DNA from: Algoriphagus limi
Lineage (GTDB): Bacteria; Bacteroidota; Bacteroidia; Cytophagales; Cyclobacteriaceae
Direction: 5' to 3'
NCBI RefSeq assembly: GCF_024919275.1
Contig: NZ_JANWGH010000001.1
Coordinates: forward strand, 1,558,296-1,622,295
DNA: 64,000 nucleotides
Part shown: one piece after another, positions 28,720 through 37,820 of the stretch
How positions within the stretch are numbered: the stretch's first letter is position 1
Layout of the letters: each line of letters opens with the position of its first letter
Made by a program: the position numbers and the translations under genes
The notes under the pieces: generated by a model
Database searches by the model: none
What the model saw: the letters and a program-made list of their open reading frames with translations, nothing else
What the model was told of the DNA's origin: nothing

Positions 28720-31194
28720 TTACTTATCTTTTGGCTTATCACGCTGCATCTCGATCATATCAACTGGAGGAGGAGTATTATCACCCAATAGGTGTCTCAC
28801 GAAGTAATCCCCCATTTTCCAGAAGAAATACTCCGTCATATTTCCATAACCGTGGCGCTGTCCAGGCAAAATCACAAATTCAAACCGTTTTCCAGCTTTG
28901 ATCAATGCCTCAGCCATTCGGATCGTACCCGCAGGATGCACATTATTATCTACATCTCCAGTACTTAGCATCAAATGACCTTTGAGGTTCTTAGCCAGAT
29001 CTGGATTTTTTTCGATTTGGTAGACAAAAGTAGTATCGCCTTTTGGCGTGATAACTTCTTTTACGCCATGATGCTTCTCAGACCACCAACGATTGTAGAT
29101 ATTATTTTCATGATTTCCTGCAGAAGAAACAGCTACTTTAAATACATCTGGATAAACAAGCATCGCCGCAGTGGACATAAATCCACCTCCGGAATGTCCA
29201 TGGATCCCTACCCGATTTCTATCAATGAAAGAATGTCTGTCTGCAAGTTGGTCTACCGCTGCTTTTTTATCAGCAAGACCGTAATCCCTCAGATCTCCAT
29301 AGCCATAGTTGTGATACCATTTGGATCGAGCAGGGTGACCACCTCGGTTACCCAAAGTCACCACAATGAAGCCAAACTGAGCCAATCGATCTGTCCGGTC
29401 CATTCTGCTTCCGAAGGATTTATTGACAGCTTCAGTTTGAGGACCAGGATACACGTATTGGATTAAAGGGTATTTTCGCGTTGAGTCAAAATCGAAAGGC
29501 TTGTACATCACACCGTATAGGTCGGTGATTCCATCATCAGCCTTGAACTTAAATGGCTCTGGGAATTGATAACCTGCAGCAAAAAGCTGGCTCAAATCAG
29601 CAGTCTCTAAGTCCATCACCTTGTTTCCATTGCGATCCATCAAGACCGAAACAGGAGTAGTATTCACCCTGGAGAAATTATTGACAAAAAAGGTCGCTTG
29701 GTCATTCATCTCAATGCTATGGTTGAAATCACCAGCATTTAGCAAGCTGATTGCTCCTCCATCCAAACTCACGCTGTACAAATGCTCATAGTATGGATCC
29801 TCACCATTTTCTCTTCCATTTGCCACAAAATAGACTTTTCTATTTCGCTCATCTACTCTAGCAACACCACCAACATGGAAAGGACCAGAAGTCAATTGAC
29901 GCTTCATAGTTCCATCCTTTCCATATAAGTAAAGATGTGCCCAACCATCACGCTCTGACCACCAAATCAAGTCATTACCCACCAATTCTACCTTATTGAA
30001 TTCAATATAGGTATTGCTACGCTCTTCGATGATCACTTCTTTTTCATTGGAGGCTAGATTCCAACGGCAAACGTCCACTCTCTTCAAGTCACGGCTTGTA
30101 ATCGCAAAATAAAATTCATCCAAATCACCCAACCATGTAGCCGGACGGAAGTCATCATCTCTTGTATTTGCTGCAGGCGTGGTAGACCACAGACTCACAG
30201 TTTGGTCCTTGAAAGTTGAAATCGGAAGTTTCTTCAATTCCATGCTTTCAAAAGAAAAATGTAGGAGCTCCGTTTGAGGCTGCTCTTTTTCACCTGGCAT
30301 GGCATATTTATAGGTTTCCAAAGTTGGACGAGGGTTTCGAGTATTATGGATTACCCAGAGATCTTTCACCTTACGCTGATCTGTGCGTGTCATGATAAAC
30401 TGCTTGGAATCTGCACTCCAAAGTACCCCTACGCGCTTTCGGTCATTCTTTTTCTTCTCTTCCTCCACATTATCATCGCCTCGGCCACCCCAGCCGTATT
30501 CGTAATCTTTTTCCCCATCTGTGGTTAATTGATTTTCGACGATAGTAGAATCTTTTTCATCCTTTACTGCTTTCAAAAAATTCTCTTTATCCATCCAATA
30601 CAGGTTGAAATTCTTCGCGTAAACAACCTTAGATGAGTCAGGGGAAATATTTGCCCAAGAAAGACGTTTCGGGTCTTTTTCAGTTTCAATCTCAGTCAAA
30701 GTCTGAGAGGAAATATTGTATAGAAAGGTATGAACTTTCTTCTCCAGTGAATCTTTGGCATTTTTGTTTTTTGCCTTGATCTCTTCCCAATCGGACTTCA
30801 AGACATCAGCAGTACTCTTCACTTTGAATCGAAGCGTATTTTCATCATCCATCAATTTCAAATCATCCAATTTCAGATGCTGACCATCGAATGGATCTTT
30901 GACAACTTTGGTGATTTCGGCAGCTAGCTTATCTCGATCGAAAAGTTCGGTTTTAGTTCTTCGAACAGGATCAACGAGATACCATCGCTTGCCATCCGAA
31001 GTCTCGTATTCATACCAAAACCGCTCAGATTTTTTCATCCAATGGGGATTTACGGATGTAGAAAAAATCATTTTTTCCAGCTTATCCGGTGAAAACCGGG
31101 CAGCCAGTTCATAATTCCCTTTATAGATCGGCTCTTGCGCCCAAGAAAGTTGGGTTGACAAAAAGAGCCCAAAAACCAAGAGTAATCGTTGCAT
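28720..31194 (-). CDS. S9 family (dipeptidyl peptidase IV-like) peptidase
   Basis: The 824-residue protein has a signal peptide ending SWAQ, a long beta-propeller region (about 40-560) and a C-terminal alpha/beta hydrolase. The nucleophile is Ser 668 in GHSGGG, the Asp lies in GDVDNNVHP (about 747-749) and the His is H781 in GQRHGYG. The enzyme probably acts in the periplasm, releasing dipeptides during peptide use. A charged, Lys-rich insert lies near residues 120-160 (KAKNKNAKDSLEKK). Cleavage specificity cannot be read from sequence. Confidence 0.85.
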   Translation of the reverse strand: MQRLLLVFGLFLSTQLSWAQEPIYKGNYELAARFSPDKLEKMIFSTSVNPHWMKKSERFWYEYETSDGKRWYLVDPVRRTKTELFDRDKLAAEITKVVKDPFDGQHLKLDDLKLMDDENTLRFKVKSTADVLKSDWEEIKAKNKNAKDSLEKKVHTFLYNISSQTLTEIETEKDPKRLSWANISPDSSKVVYAKNFNLYWMDKENFLKAVKDEKDSTIVENQLTTDGEKDYEYGWGGRGDDNVEEEKKKNDRKRVGVLWSADSKQFIMTRTDQRKVKDLWVIHNTRNPRPTLETYKYAMPGEKEQPQTELLHFSFESMELKKLPISTFKDQTVSLWSTTPAANTRDDDFRPATWLGDLDEFYFAITSRDLKRVDVCRWNLASNEKEVIIEERSNTYIEFNKVELVGNDLIWWSERDGWAHLYLYGKDGTMKRQLTSGPFHVGGVARVDERNRKVYFVANGRENGEDPYYEHLYSVSLDGGAISLLNAGDFNHSIEMNDQATFFVNNFSRVNTTPVSVLMDRNGNKVMDLETADLSQLFAAGYQFPEPFKFKADDGITDLYGVMYKPFDFDSTRKYPLIQYVYPGPQTEAVNKSFGSRMDRTDRLAQFGFIVVTLGNRGGHPARSKWYHNYGYGDLRDYGLADKKAAVDQLADRHSFIDRNRVGIHGHSGGGFMSTAAMLVYPDVFKVAVSSAGNHENNIYNRWWSEKHHGVKEVITPKGDTTFVYQIEKNPDLAKNLKGHLMLSTGDVDNNVHPAGTIRMAEALIKAGKRFEFVILPGQRHGYGNMTEYFFWKMGDYFVRHLLGDNTPPPVDMIEMQRDKPKDK

Positions 31195-31327
31195 AATTCA
31201 TTGAGTTTTATTTCGCAACGAAACTATATAACGGTCTTCAAAAGCTTTTTACCATTTGCGTAAAAATTGCGAACAAATATCCTCGGCTTGAAAAAGCAAC
31301 GCAACTGACCAAACTTTTTCATAATCA

Positions 31328-31388
31328 GTTAACAAATACTTTACTTTAACCAAATTTAATTTGGAAAAAATAGCAAAATGTTAACAAA
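31328..31388. repeat. Repeats in the promoter region of the phosphoesterase-GT-GH63 operon
   Basis: GTTAACAAA occurs at 31328-31336 and again at 31380-31388, 52 bp apart. Between them is the inverted repeat CCAAAT-tta-ATTTGG (31350-31364). The gap is 228 bp, AT-rich, between divergent genes, and could hold an operator. Chance cannot be excluded in such AT-rich DNA. Confidence 0.3.
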
Positions 31389-31422
31389 CTAAACATAACT
31401 GATTTACATCAGGCCGCTACTT

Positions 31423-32325
31423 TTGAGTAAAACCCAATTTGTGAAGACACATTTCAAAACAATAATTGTATCCGACGTTCATCTTGGGACCAAAGGTTCC
31501 AAAGCCAAGGAGATCGTTCGGTTTTTGAAGCAATACCGTTGTGATAATCTCATTCTTAACGGGGATATCATTGATGGCTGGCAACTTAAAAAATCCGGCA
31601 CTTGGAAGCGAAAACATACCCGCTTTTTCAATCGGATTCTAAAGATGATTGAAAATCACGACACCCAAGTATTTTACCTTCGAGGCAATCATGATGACTT
31701 TTTGGATCAAATTCTTCCCATTCAGATTGGAAAACTTTCCATTCAAACGGACATGATTTATGAGTCGAATGGTAAGAAATATTTCATTACTCATGGAGAT
31801 GTATTTGACAGTATTACGACCAATCTTAGATGGATTGCCTATTTGGGGGATATAGGATATACTTTTTTGCTTTGGTTAAATCGCGTCGTTAATCATTATC
31901 GATTTAAGCGTGGATTGCCATACTTTTCTCTTTCACAATATGTCAAGTCAAAAGTTAAGTCTGCGGTTTCCTACATCGATCAATATGAAACCGAGCTTGC
32001 CAAAATGGCTAGAGCTAAAGGTTGTGATGGGATAATTTGTGGACATATTCACAAAGCTGAAAACCGGGAAATCGAGGGAATTCATTACCTCAATTCCGGA
32101 GATTGGGTGGAAACAATGTCTGCCCTTGCCGAAGACCATGAAGGCAACTGGCAATTAATTCACTACAATGAGATTGATTTCAAATCAATCCAAACAAACC
32201 AAGTCGGAAACTTTTTTGAAAACGAGCGAAAAGAGGAAAAAGATGAAAGTATCCTTCCCTTACGCCAAGTTTCCTTTCGATCTTCACAAGATGATGATTT
32301 AAATCCACCTGCATTTAGATCATGA
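31423..32325 (+). CDS. LpxH-like metallophosphoesterase
   Basis: The 300-residue protein is a calcineurin-like phosphoesterase of the UDP-2,3-diacylglucosamine diphosphatase-like group, but is distinct from the true lpxH at 16395. Motifs are SDVHLGT, NGDIIDGW, RGNHDDF, THGDVFD and CGHIHKAE, giving a full two-metal site; a hydrophobic helical segment (LGDIGYTFLLWLNRVVNHY) may contact lipid. The start is a TTG at 31423; a GTG at 31441 is an alternative because a TACTTTTG box overlaps the TTG. It overlaps the glycosyltransferase gene by 4 bp and likely acts on a glycolipid or nucleotide-linked lipid. Confidence 0.75.
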   Translation: MSKTQFVKTHFKTIIVSDVHLGTKGSKAKEIVRFLKQYRCDNLILNGDIIDGWQLKKSGTWKRKHTRFFNRILKMIENHDTQVFYLRGNHDDFLDQILPIQIGKLSIQTDMIYESNGKKYFITHGDVFDSITTNLRWIAYLGDIGYTFLLWLNRVVNHYRFKRGLPYFSLSQYVKSKVKSAVSYIDQYETELAKMARAKGCDGIICGHIHKAENREIEGIHYLNSGDWVETMSALAEDHEGNWQLIHYNEIDFKSIQTNQVGNFFENERKEEKDESILPLRQVSFRSSQDDDLNPPAFRS

Positions 32326-33467
32326 AATTCCTATTTATTGTTCAAGGAGAAGGTCGAGGTCATATGACCCAAGCCATCGCTTTTGCAAGTTTGCTACGAT
32401 CACAGGGACATGAACTCTGTGGGGTGGTTTTGGGAAAAAGTAAAAGAAGAGCTATTCCTGAATTTTTTTCCAGAGAAATCAAATCAGAAATTCACTTGAT
32501 TGAGAGTCCGAATTTTGAAACAGATCAAGCAGAAAAAAGAATTCTCATCGGAAAAACCATTTGGAAAAACCTTTTTAAAATCCGGACTTTCTTAAAAAGC
32601 CTCCATCAAATTGACTCTTTGGTCAACTATCACAAGCCAGATGTCATTTTGAATTTTTACGATCTTCTGGGAGGCTTATACAATAGAATCTACAGCCCAA
32701 AAGTAGAATTTTGGGTTATCGGGCACCAATATTTGGCATTACAATCCAATTTCCCTTTTGCCCCATCCAAGAGATTTGCTAAGGAATTATTTATTCTCAA
32801 CACCAAACTGACAGCTTGGGGTGCAGACCGGATACTAGCCTTAAGTTTTAAACCTACCGAAGCATTAAATCCCAAAATTCAGATTGTCCCTCCTTTGCTA
32901 CGAAAAGAACTTACCTTATTGAAACCATCATCAAGGGGATTTTACTTGGCTTATTTAGTAAACCCGGGGTATTTCACTGAAATTATCAAATTCGCAAAAT
33001 CAAATTCAAGCTTCCAAATCAAAGCCTTTTGGGATAAAAATGGCGCGAAAGAAGTAGAAAACCCTCTTCCCAACCTTTCTTTTCACCGAGTCAACGACAA
33101 AAAGTTTCTGGAAGACATGGCTGCTTGCAAAGGCTTGGTCTGTACAGCTGGATTTGAATCGGTTTGTGAAGCAGCTTTTTTAGGAAAACCCGTGATGGTC
33201 ATTCCAGTAGCAGGACAATATGAACAAGCTTGTAATGCTTTAGATGCTGAGAAGCACCAAATTGCGATTGAAGGAAAGAATTTTGACTTTTCTTTCTTCG
33301 AAAAACATATTCAAAGAATTCACCCAAACCCTGCATTTTTCCGGCTATGGTGTGAAGAATGGCCAGAAATTTTGAAAAAAATCACAGAAACCAATCCAAA
33401 AACTACCCTTTCAATAGAATTTGCAGGTTTAGATCAAAATCCTCTTTCTTTTTCTCCTCTATCCTAA
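32322..33467 (+). CDS. MurG-like (GT28-type) glycosyltransferase
   Basis: The 381-residue protein has a GT-B fold. The N-terminal loop VQGEGRGHMTQA (7-18) and the C-terminal donor-site segment TAGFESVCEAAFLGKPVM (about 273-290) with GQYEQACNA are like MurG and diacylglycerol glucosyltransferases. It should transfer a sugar from a nucleotide donor to a membrane lipid or small acceptor. It is translationally coupled to the LpxH-like gene and followed closely by the glucosidase gene. Confidence 0.75.
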   Translation: MKFLFIVQGEGRGHMTQAIAFASLLRSQGHELCGVVLGKSKRRAIPEFFSREIKSEIHLIESPNFETDQAEKRILIGKTIWKNLFKIRTFLKSLHQIDSLVNYHKPDVILNFYDLLGGLYNRIYSPKVEFWVIGHQYLALQSNFPFAPSKRFAKELFILNTKLTAWGADRILALSFKPTEALNPKIQIVPPLLRKELTLLKPSSRGFYLAYLVNPGYFTEIIKFAKSNSSFQIKAFWDKNGAKEVENPLPNLSFHRVNDKKFLEDMAACKGLVCTAGFESVCEAAFLGKPVMVIPVAGQYEQACNALDAEKHQIAIEGKNFDFSFFEKHIQRIHPNPAFFRLWCEEWPEILKKITETNPKTTLSIEFAGLDQNPLSFSPLS

Positions 33468-33553
33468 TTGAAGGATTACTGAAACAGGATTCCTATTTTT
33501 GAGCTTAAGTGACTGAAAAAGTCTATTTTCGGCACTGCTCAAGAAGAACCTAC

Positions 33554-36226
33554 ATGTTAGCTGAACATATACGATTACAAGAGGATCGGGAATTTAAAAA
33601 ACACTGGAAGAAATGGGGCCCCTATCTTACAGAAAGACAATGGGGAACCGTCCGTGAAGATTATAGTCCTGATGGTGCTGCCTGGGAAAATGTAACCCAT
33701 GATGAAGCCCGAAGCAAGGCCTACCGATGGGGAGAAGAAGGCATTGGAGGGATTTCTGATCACAAACAGAAACTTTGCCTAGCATGGGCATTTTGGAATG
33801 GAAAAGACCCTTTCATAAAAGAGCGGCTTTTTGGCCTGACCGGTAATCAAGGAAATCACGGGGAAGACGTTAAGGAAATCTATTATTATCTGGATTCCAC
33901 GCCTACCCATTCTTACATGAAGATGCTTTACAAGTATCCTCAGGCTGAATTTCCTTATCAAAAATTACTCCTTGAAAATCAAAAAAGACAAAAAACCGAT
34001 CCGGAGTATGAATTGATGGATACGGGGGTTTTCGATGAAGATCGATACTTTGATATTTTCATTGAATATGCCAAGAATGACGCGGAGGACATCGTAGCCA
34101 AAGTTACTATCCATAATCGAGGACCGGAATCTGCTCCTATTTGGGTAATGCCTACGCTCTGGTTTCGGAAAACATGGTTCACAGGTCATGAACCTTTTAT
34201 GCCCAAACTGAACTTGGTTCGCTCGAATTGCATCAAGGCATTTAATCCAAAATCAGGTAATTATTCCATCACTTTCAATGGAAATCCAGATATCCGCTTT
34301 TGTGATAACGAAACAAACCGGGAACGACTTTATGGGATTCACAATGAGAAAAAGTATCCAAAAGACGGGATTAATGATTTTGTAGTTAACGGAGATGCAT
34401 CCAAGCTGAATCCAAAATTTACTGGAACAAAGGCCGCTGCCATCTTCAAGTTTGATATTCCGGCTGGAGAAAGTGTAGAAGTCAAACTTCGACTTCAGCA
34501 TCAATTGGATGATCATCCACTTCATATCTGCGATGAATGTCTGAATACCAGAAAAAGAGAAGCAGATGAATTTTATAATCATTTGCAACATCGGGTAACA
34601 GATCCCGATCTCAAGATGATTCAGCGCCAGGCATTTGCAGGGATGATGTGGTCCAAACAGTTTTATTACTATGATGTAGAACGCTGGCTGGAAGGTGACC
34701 CAGGTCGCTACGTACCACCTGTGGAACGTAAAAAAGGCAGAAATCATCAATGGCGGCATCTTCAGAATTATGATATTATTTCCATGCCTGATAAATGGGA
34801 ATATCCTTGGTACGCCGCTTGGGATCTTGCTTTTCATTGTATTCCTATTGCTCGAATCGATCCGGAATTTGCAAAGCAACAGCTCCTTCTCCTTCTCAGT
34901 GAGTGGTACATGCATCCTAACGGACAGATTCCTGCTTACGAGTGGAATTTCTCTGACGTAAATCCGCCCGTGCATGCTTATGCGGTTCAGCGAGTATACC
35001 AGATTGACAAAAAGGCCAATAATGGTGTTGGTGATTCAGAATTCTTGGAGCGAGCTATGCACAAGTTGATGCTCAACTTCACTTGGTGGGTTAACCGTAA
35101 GGATAGTGATGGCAAAAATATCTTCGAAGGCGGTTTCTTAGGATTAGACAACATTTCCATTTTTGACCGATCCGCTGCCGAATACTATCAAGGCAAACTG
35201 GAACAAGCAGATGGTACCTCTTGGATGGCTATGTTCTCACTGAACATGCTACGTATTTCCCTGGATTTGTGTGAGTTCAACAAGGTATACCAGTTTATGG
35301 CTACCAAGTTTTTAGAGCATTTCCTGTATATCGCGGGTGCAATGAATAATATTTCCCGTGAACACATTTCTCTTTGGGATGAAGAGGATCAGTTTTTCTA
35401 TGATATTTTCCACTTCAAGGGAAAAGATGCCAAAAAGCTAAAAGTCCGTTCTATTGTAGGTTTAATTCCATTGTTTGCTGTTGAACCTATTCGCGAAGAA
35501 TTATTTGATAGCCTACCGGAATTCAAAAAAAGACTCGACTTTTTCATGAAGGAAAAGCCCAAACTGGCAGCGCTAGTTTCAAGCTGGATTCATCCCGGAA
35601 AAGAAAAACGCCGCTTATTTTCCTTACTACGTGGACACCGAATGCGAAGTGTTCTCCACAAGATGCTGGATTCGGATGAATTCTTAAGTGATTTTGGGGT
35701 TCGATCCCTTTCCAAATTCCACTTAAACCATCCATATGCATTAAAAATGAATGGAGATACCTATTCGATCCGATATACTCCAGGTGAATCTGATACGAAA
35801 ATGTTTGGAGGCAACTCCAATTGGCGTGGTCCAATTTGGTTCCCAATCAATTACCTGATCATTGAATCCTTAAAGAAATTCAACTTCTACTACGGAGGGG
35901 ACTTTTCGATCGAATATCCAACTGGATCGGGAAATTACTTGACTATGGATATGGTCGCTAAGGAATTATCACTTCGTTGCATGAAGATCTTTATGCGAGA
36001 TAATGACGGAAATCGGCCAGTATTTGGTACCGATGAAAAATTCCAAAAAGACCCACATTTCAAGGATTATATTCTCTTTTATGAGTATTTCCATGGGGAT
36101 AGCGGAAAAGGACTTGGGGCTTCTCACCAAACAGGTTGGACTGGATTAGTTGCCGAGATGATCCATAAATATTATAAAGAGCAAAGACCAGAAGTTCATG
36201 CCACTGCTCCCCTATTTAGAAGCTAA
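33554..36226 (+). CDS. GH63-type glucosidase (MGH1-like)
   Basis: From the ATG at 33554 the protein has 890 residues and starts MLAEHIRLQEDREFKKHW, matching the usual N-terminus of this family; an earlier GTG at 33509 adds 15 residues. The segment WGPYLTERQWGTVREDYS, the catalytic-centre region QIPAYEWNFSDVNPP and GGNSNWRGPIWFPINYL near the C-terminus are family hallmarks. No signal peptide, so it is cytosolic. Relatives hydrolyse alpha-glucosides or glucosyl/mannosyl-glycerate. Its tail overlaps rnhB by 29 bp. Confidence 0.85.
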   Translation: MLAEHIRLQEDREFKKHWKKWGPYLTERQWGTVREDYSPDGAAWENVTHDEARSKAYRWGEEGIGGISDHKQKLCLAWAFWNGKDPFIKERLFGLTGNQGNHGEDVKEIYYYLDSTPTHSYMKMLYKYPQAEFPYQKLLLENQKRQKTDPEYELMDTGVFDEDRYFDIFIEYAKNDAEDIVAKVTIHNRGPESAPIWVMPTLWFRKTWFTGHEPFMPKLNLVRSNCIKAFNPKSGNYSITFNGNPDIRFCDNETNRERLYGIHNEKKYPKDGINDFVVNGDASKLNPKFTGTKAAAIFKFDIPAGESVEVKLRLQHQLDDHPLHICDECLNTRKREADEFYNHLQHRVTDPDLKMIQRQAFAGMMWSKQFYYYDVERWLEGDPGRYVPPVERKKGRNHQWRHLQNYDIISMPDKWEYPWYAAWDLAFHCIPIARIDPEFAKQQLLLLLSEWYMHPNGQIPAYEWNFSDVNPPVHAYAVQRVYQIDKKANNGVGDSEFLERAMHKLMLNFTWWVNRKDSDGKNIFEGGFLGLDNISIFDRSAAEYYQGKLEQADGTSWMAMFSLNMLRISLDLCEFNKVYQFMATKFLEHFLYIAGAMNNISREHISLWDEEDQFFYDIFHFKGKDAKKLKVRSIVGLIPLFAVEPIREELFDSLPEFKKRLDFFMKEKPKLAALVSSWIHPGKEKRRLFSLLRGHRMRSVLHKMLDSDEFLSDFGVRSLSKFHLNHPYALKMNGDTYSIRYTPGESDTKMFGGNSNWRGPIWFPINYLIIESLKKFNFYYGGDFSIEYPTGSGNYLTMDMVAKELSLRCMKIFMRDNDGNRPVFGTDEKFQKDPHFKDYILFYEYFHGDSGKGLGASHQTGWTGLVAEMIHKYYKEQRPEVHATAPLFRS

Positions 36227-36800
36227 TCGACTGGAAGCCGGATGTGATGAGGTAGGGCGTGGATGTTTGGCTGGCCCAGTGGTTGCAGCTGCTGTTATTT
36301 TGCCAAACTCCTATGAAAATCAATGGATCAATGACTCCAAAAAACTGAGCAAAACCCAGCGAGAGGAATTGGTTGAGGAAATCAAAAGAGCATCCCTTGC
36401 TTGGGCTCTTGGCGAAGCATCTGTAGCGGAAATTGATCAAATCAACATTTTAAATGCCTCTTTTTTGGCCATGAAAAGAGCAATTCTAGCGCTTCAGACC
36501 CAACCTGAACATTTGCTCATTGATGGAAATCGTTGGAAATCAGATTTAGAATTACCCTTTACTTGTGTGATCAAAGGAGATGGTAAATTCACCAGTATTG
36601 CAGCTGCTTCGATTTTGGCAAAGGTCCATCGTGACCAATTCATGGAAAATTTAGCCAAAGAATTCCCTCATTACGGATGGGAATCGAATGCTGGTTACCC
36701 AACCAAAATACACCGAGAGGGAATTGTCAAGCATGGAAAAACACCTTGGCATAGGAATAGTTTCCGATTGCTTCCCGAGCAATTAAAATTAGACTTGTAG
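36198..36800 (+). CDS. rnhB: Ribonuclease HII
   Basis: The 200-residue enzyme nicks RNA in RNA/DNA hybrids and removes misincorporated ribonucleotides. The active-site motif GCDEVGRGCLAGP (15-27) gives D17 and E18; LLIDGN and AAASILAKVHRD supply the other acidic residues. The ATG lies 29 bp inside the end of the glucosidase gene. A start further in would remove the conserved first strand. Confidence 0.95.
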   Translation: MPLLPYLEANRLEAGCDEVGRGCLAGPVVAAAVILPNSYENQWINDSKKLSKTQREELVEEIKRASLAWALGEASVAEIDQINILNASFLAMKRAILALQTQPEHLLIDGNRWKSDLELPFTCVIKGDGKFTSIAAASILAKVHRDQFMENLAKEFPHYGWESNAGYPTKIHREGIVKHGKTPWHRNSFRLLPEQLKLDL

Positions 36801-36817
36801 GATTTAGAAGGAAAAAA

Positions 36818-37267
36818 TCAGTCCTCTTCAGGTTCTACATAAGGCTCAAAAATCAATCTTCCCAACGTTCCAGATTGTGATATGGGCTGAAGAATCAGCT
36901 TGTTCTCCGTTAACTCCACGATTTGAGCCTTCCGAACCAAGTCCGCATGTTTGATAATTAGTGTATTACTTTCATCCACTTCGAAAGTAGCTTTTCTCAA
37001 CACCAATTTTTGATTAACCATATCGGTGTATTTCAAGGAATCCTCACCAAAAAACTCATAAACTGTGTTTTCCAGCCTATTCTTGATTCGATATTCCATA
37101 TTGGTCCGGGCAGTTGCAGTAGCTTCTCGAAATTGAGGTGAATTTCTGATTTGATCTATCCCGTCGAAATAAACCAACTGCCATTTCCCAAATAATTCCT
37201 GAGCATTTGAGGCGTTAGAAATTCCAAAAAAAGAAATAAATAGGAAAGTTAGAATTGTAATTCTCAT
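36818..37267 (-). CDS. Exported hypothetical protein, possibly lipocalin-like
   Basis: From the ATG at 37267 the protein has 149 residues and a clear signal peptide (MRITILTFLFISFFGIS). The mature part opens with ELFGKWQLVYFDGID, a pattern common in lipocalin-like domains, and is beta-rich. No function can be assigned. A longer reading from 37330 would hide the signal and overlap the HNH gene, so I reject it. It is the last gene of a minus-strand run. Confidence 0.6.
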   Translation of the reverse strand: MRITILTFLFISFFGISNASNAQELFGKWQLVYFDGIDQIRNSPQFREATATARTNMEYRIKNRLENTVYEFFGEDSLKYTDMVNQKLVLRKATFEVDESNTLIIKHADLVRKAQIVELTENKLILQPISQSGTLGRLIFEPYVEPEED

Positions 37268-37307
37268 GCGGGGGTTGAGGCAATTTTTCTGCCAAATTTG
37301 AAAAGAA

Positions 37308-37820
37308 TTAGGACTGAATGACTTTTGCATTCAAAAATGGCAACCACTCTTCGGCATGCCGCTCTGCATAATCCGCTAAAAAATAGGAAAGGGTAGGTTT
37401 GAAAGGGGCAATTTTTAAAGGCATCCCAGCCTCTTCCGGCGTCTTATCTCCTTTGTTGACATTGCATCGGTTACAAGCAGTCACCAAATTGGTCCAAGAA
37501 GTCTTACCTCCTTTGGAGCGGGGAAGCACGTGGTCTATAGTCAGATGACGATTCGATCCACAGTATTGGCACTCCCCATTATCCCGACGGAAAAGATTAG
37601 CCCGGTTGAGGAGAACTCCACGATAAGGAATATTCTTATACTGATTGAGTCGAATAACGGCTGGATATTCGAAGTTCCTGCTGATGGTGCGGATTTGTAA
37701 AAGTTCATATACCGAAAGAATCGTTGCCTTCTCCAAAAGAGTAAGCACAATCGCTTTTTGGACCGACACTACAGCTACCGGTGAATGATCAAGATTTAAT
37801 ACCAACACTCGCTTATCCAT
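37308..37820 (-). CDS. HNH endonuclease
   Basis: The 170-residue protein has an N-terminal domain (1-75) and an HNH nuclease domain with two zinc Cys pairs, CQYC and CNRC, around the core TIDHVLPRSKGG and NLVTACN. It belongs to the stand-alone HNH family widespread in Bacteroidota and cyanobacteria, whose cellular role is unsettled. Its ATG overlaps the stop of the NlpC/P60-like gene (TGATG), so the two are translated together. There are no mobile-element features around it. Confidence 0.8.
   Translation of the reverse strand: MDKRVLVLNLDHSPVAVVSVQKAIVLTLLEKATILSVYELLQIRTISRNFEYPAVIRLNQYKNIPYRGVLLNRANLFRRDNGECQYCGSNRHLTIDHVLPRSKGGKTSWTNLVTACNRCNVNKGDKTPEEAGMPLKIAPFKPTLSYFLADYAERHAEEWLPFLNAKVIQS

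Noticed and set aside
33509..33553. GTG start of the GH63 protein
   Set aside because: The family normally begins at the AEH-RL segment, which the ATG at 33554 gives.
37308..37820. HNH gene as part of a mobile intron or phage
   Set aside because: No intron structure, inverted repeats or phage genes around; the stand-alone HNH family is a chromosomal gene in many Bacteroidota.
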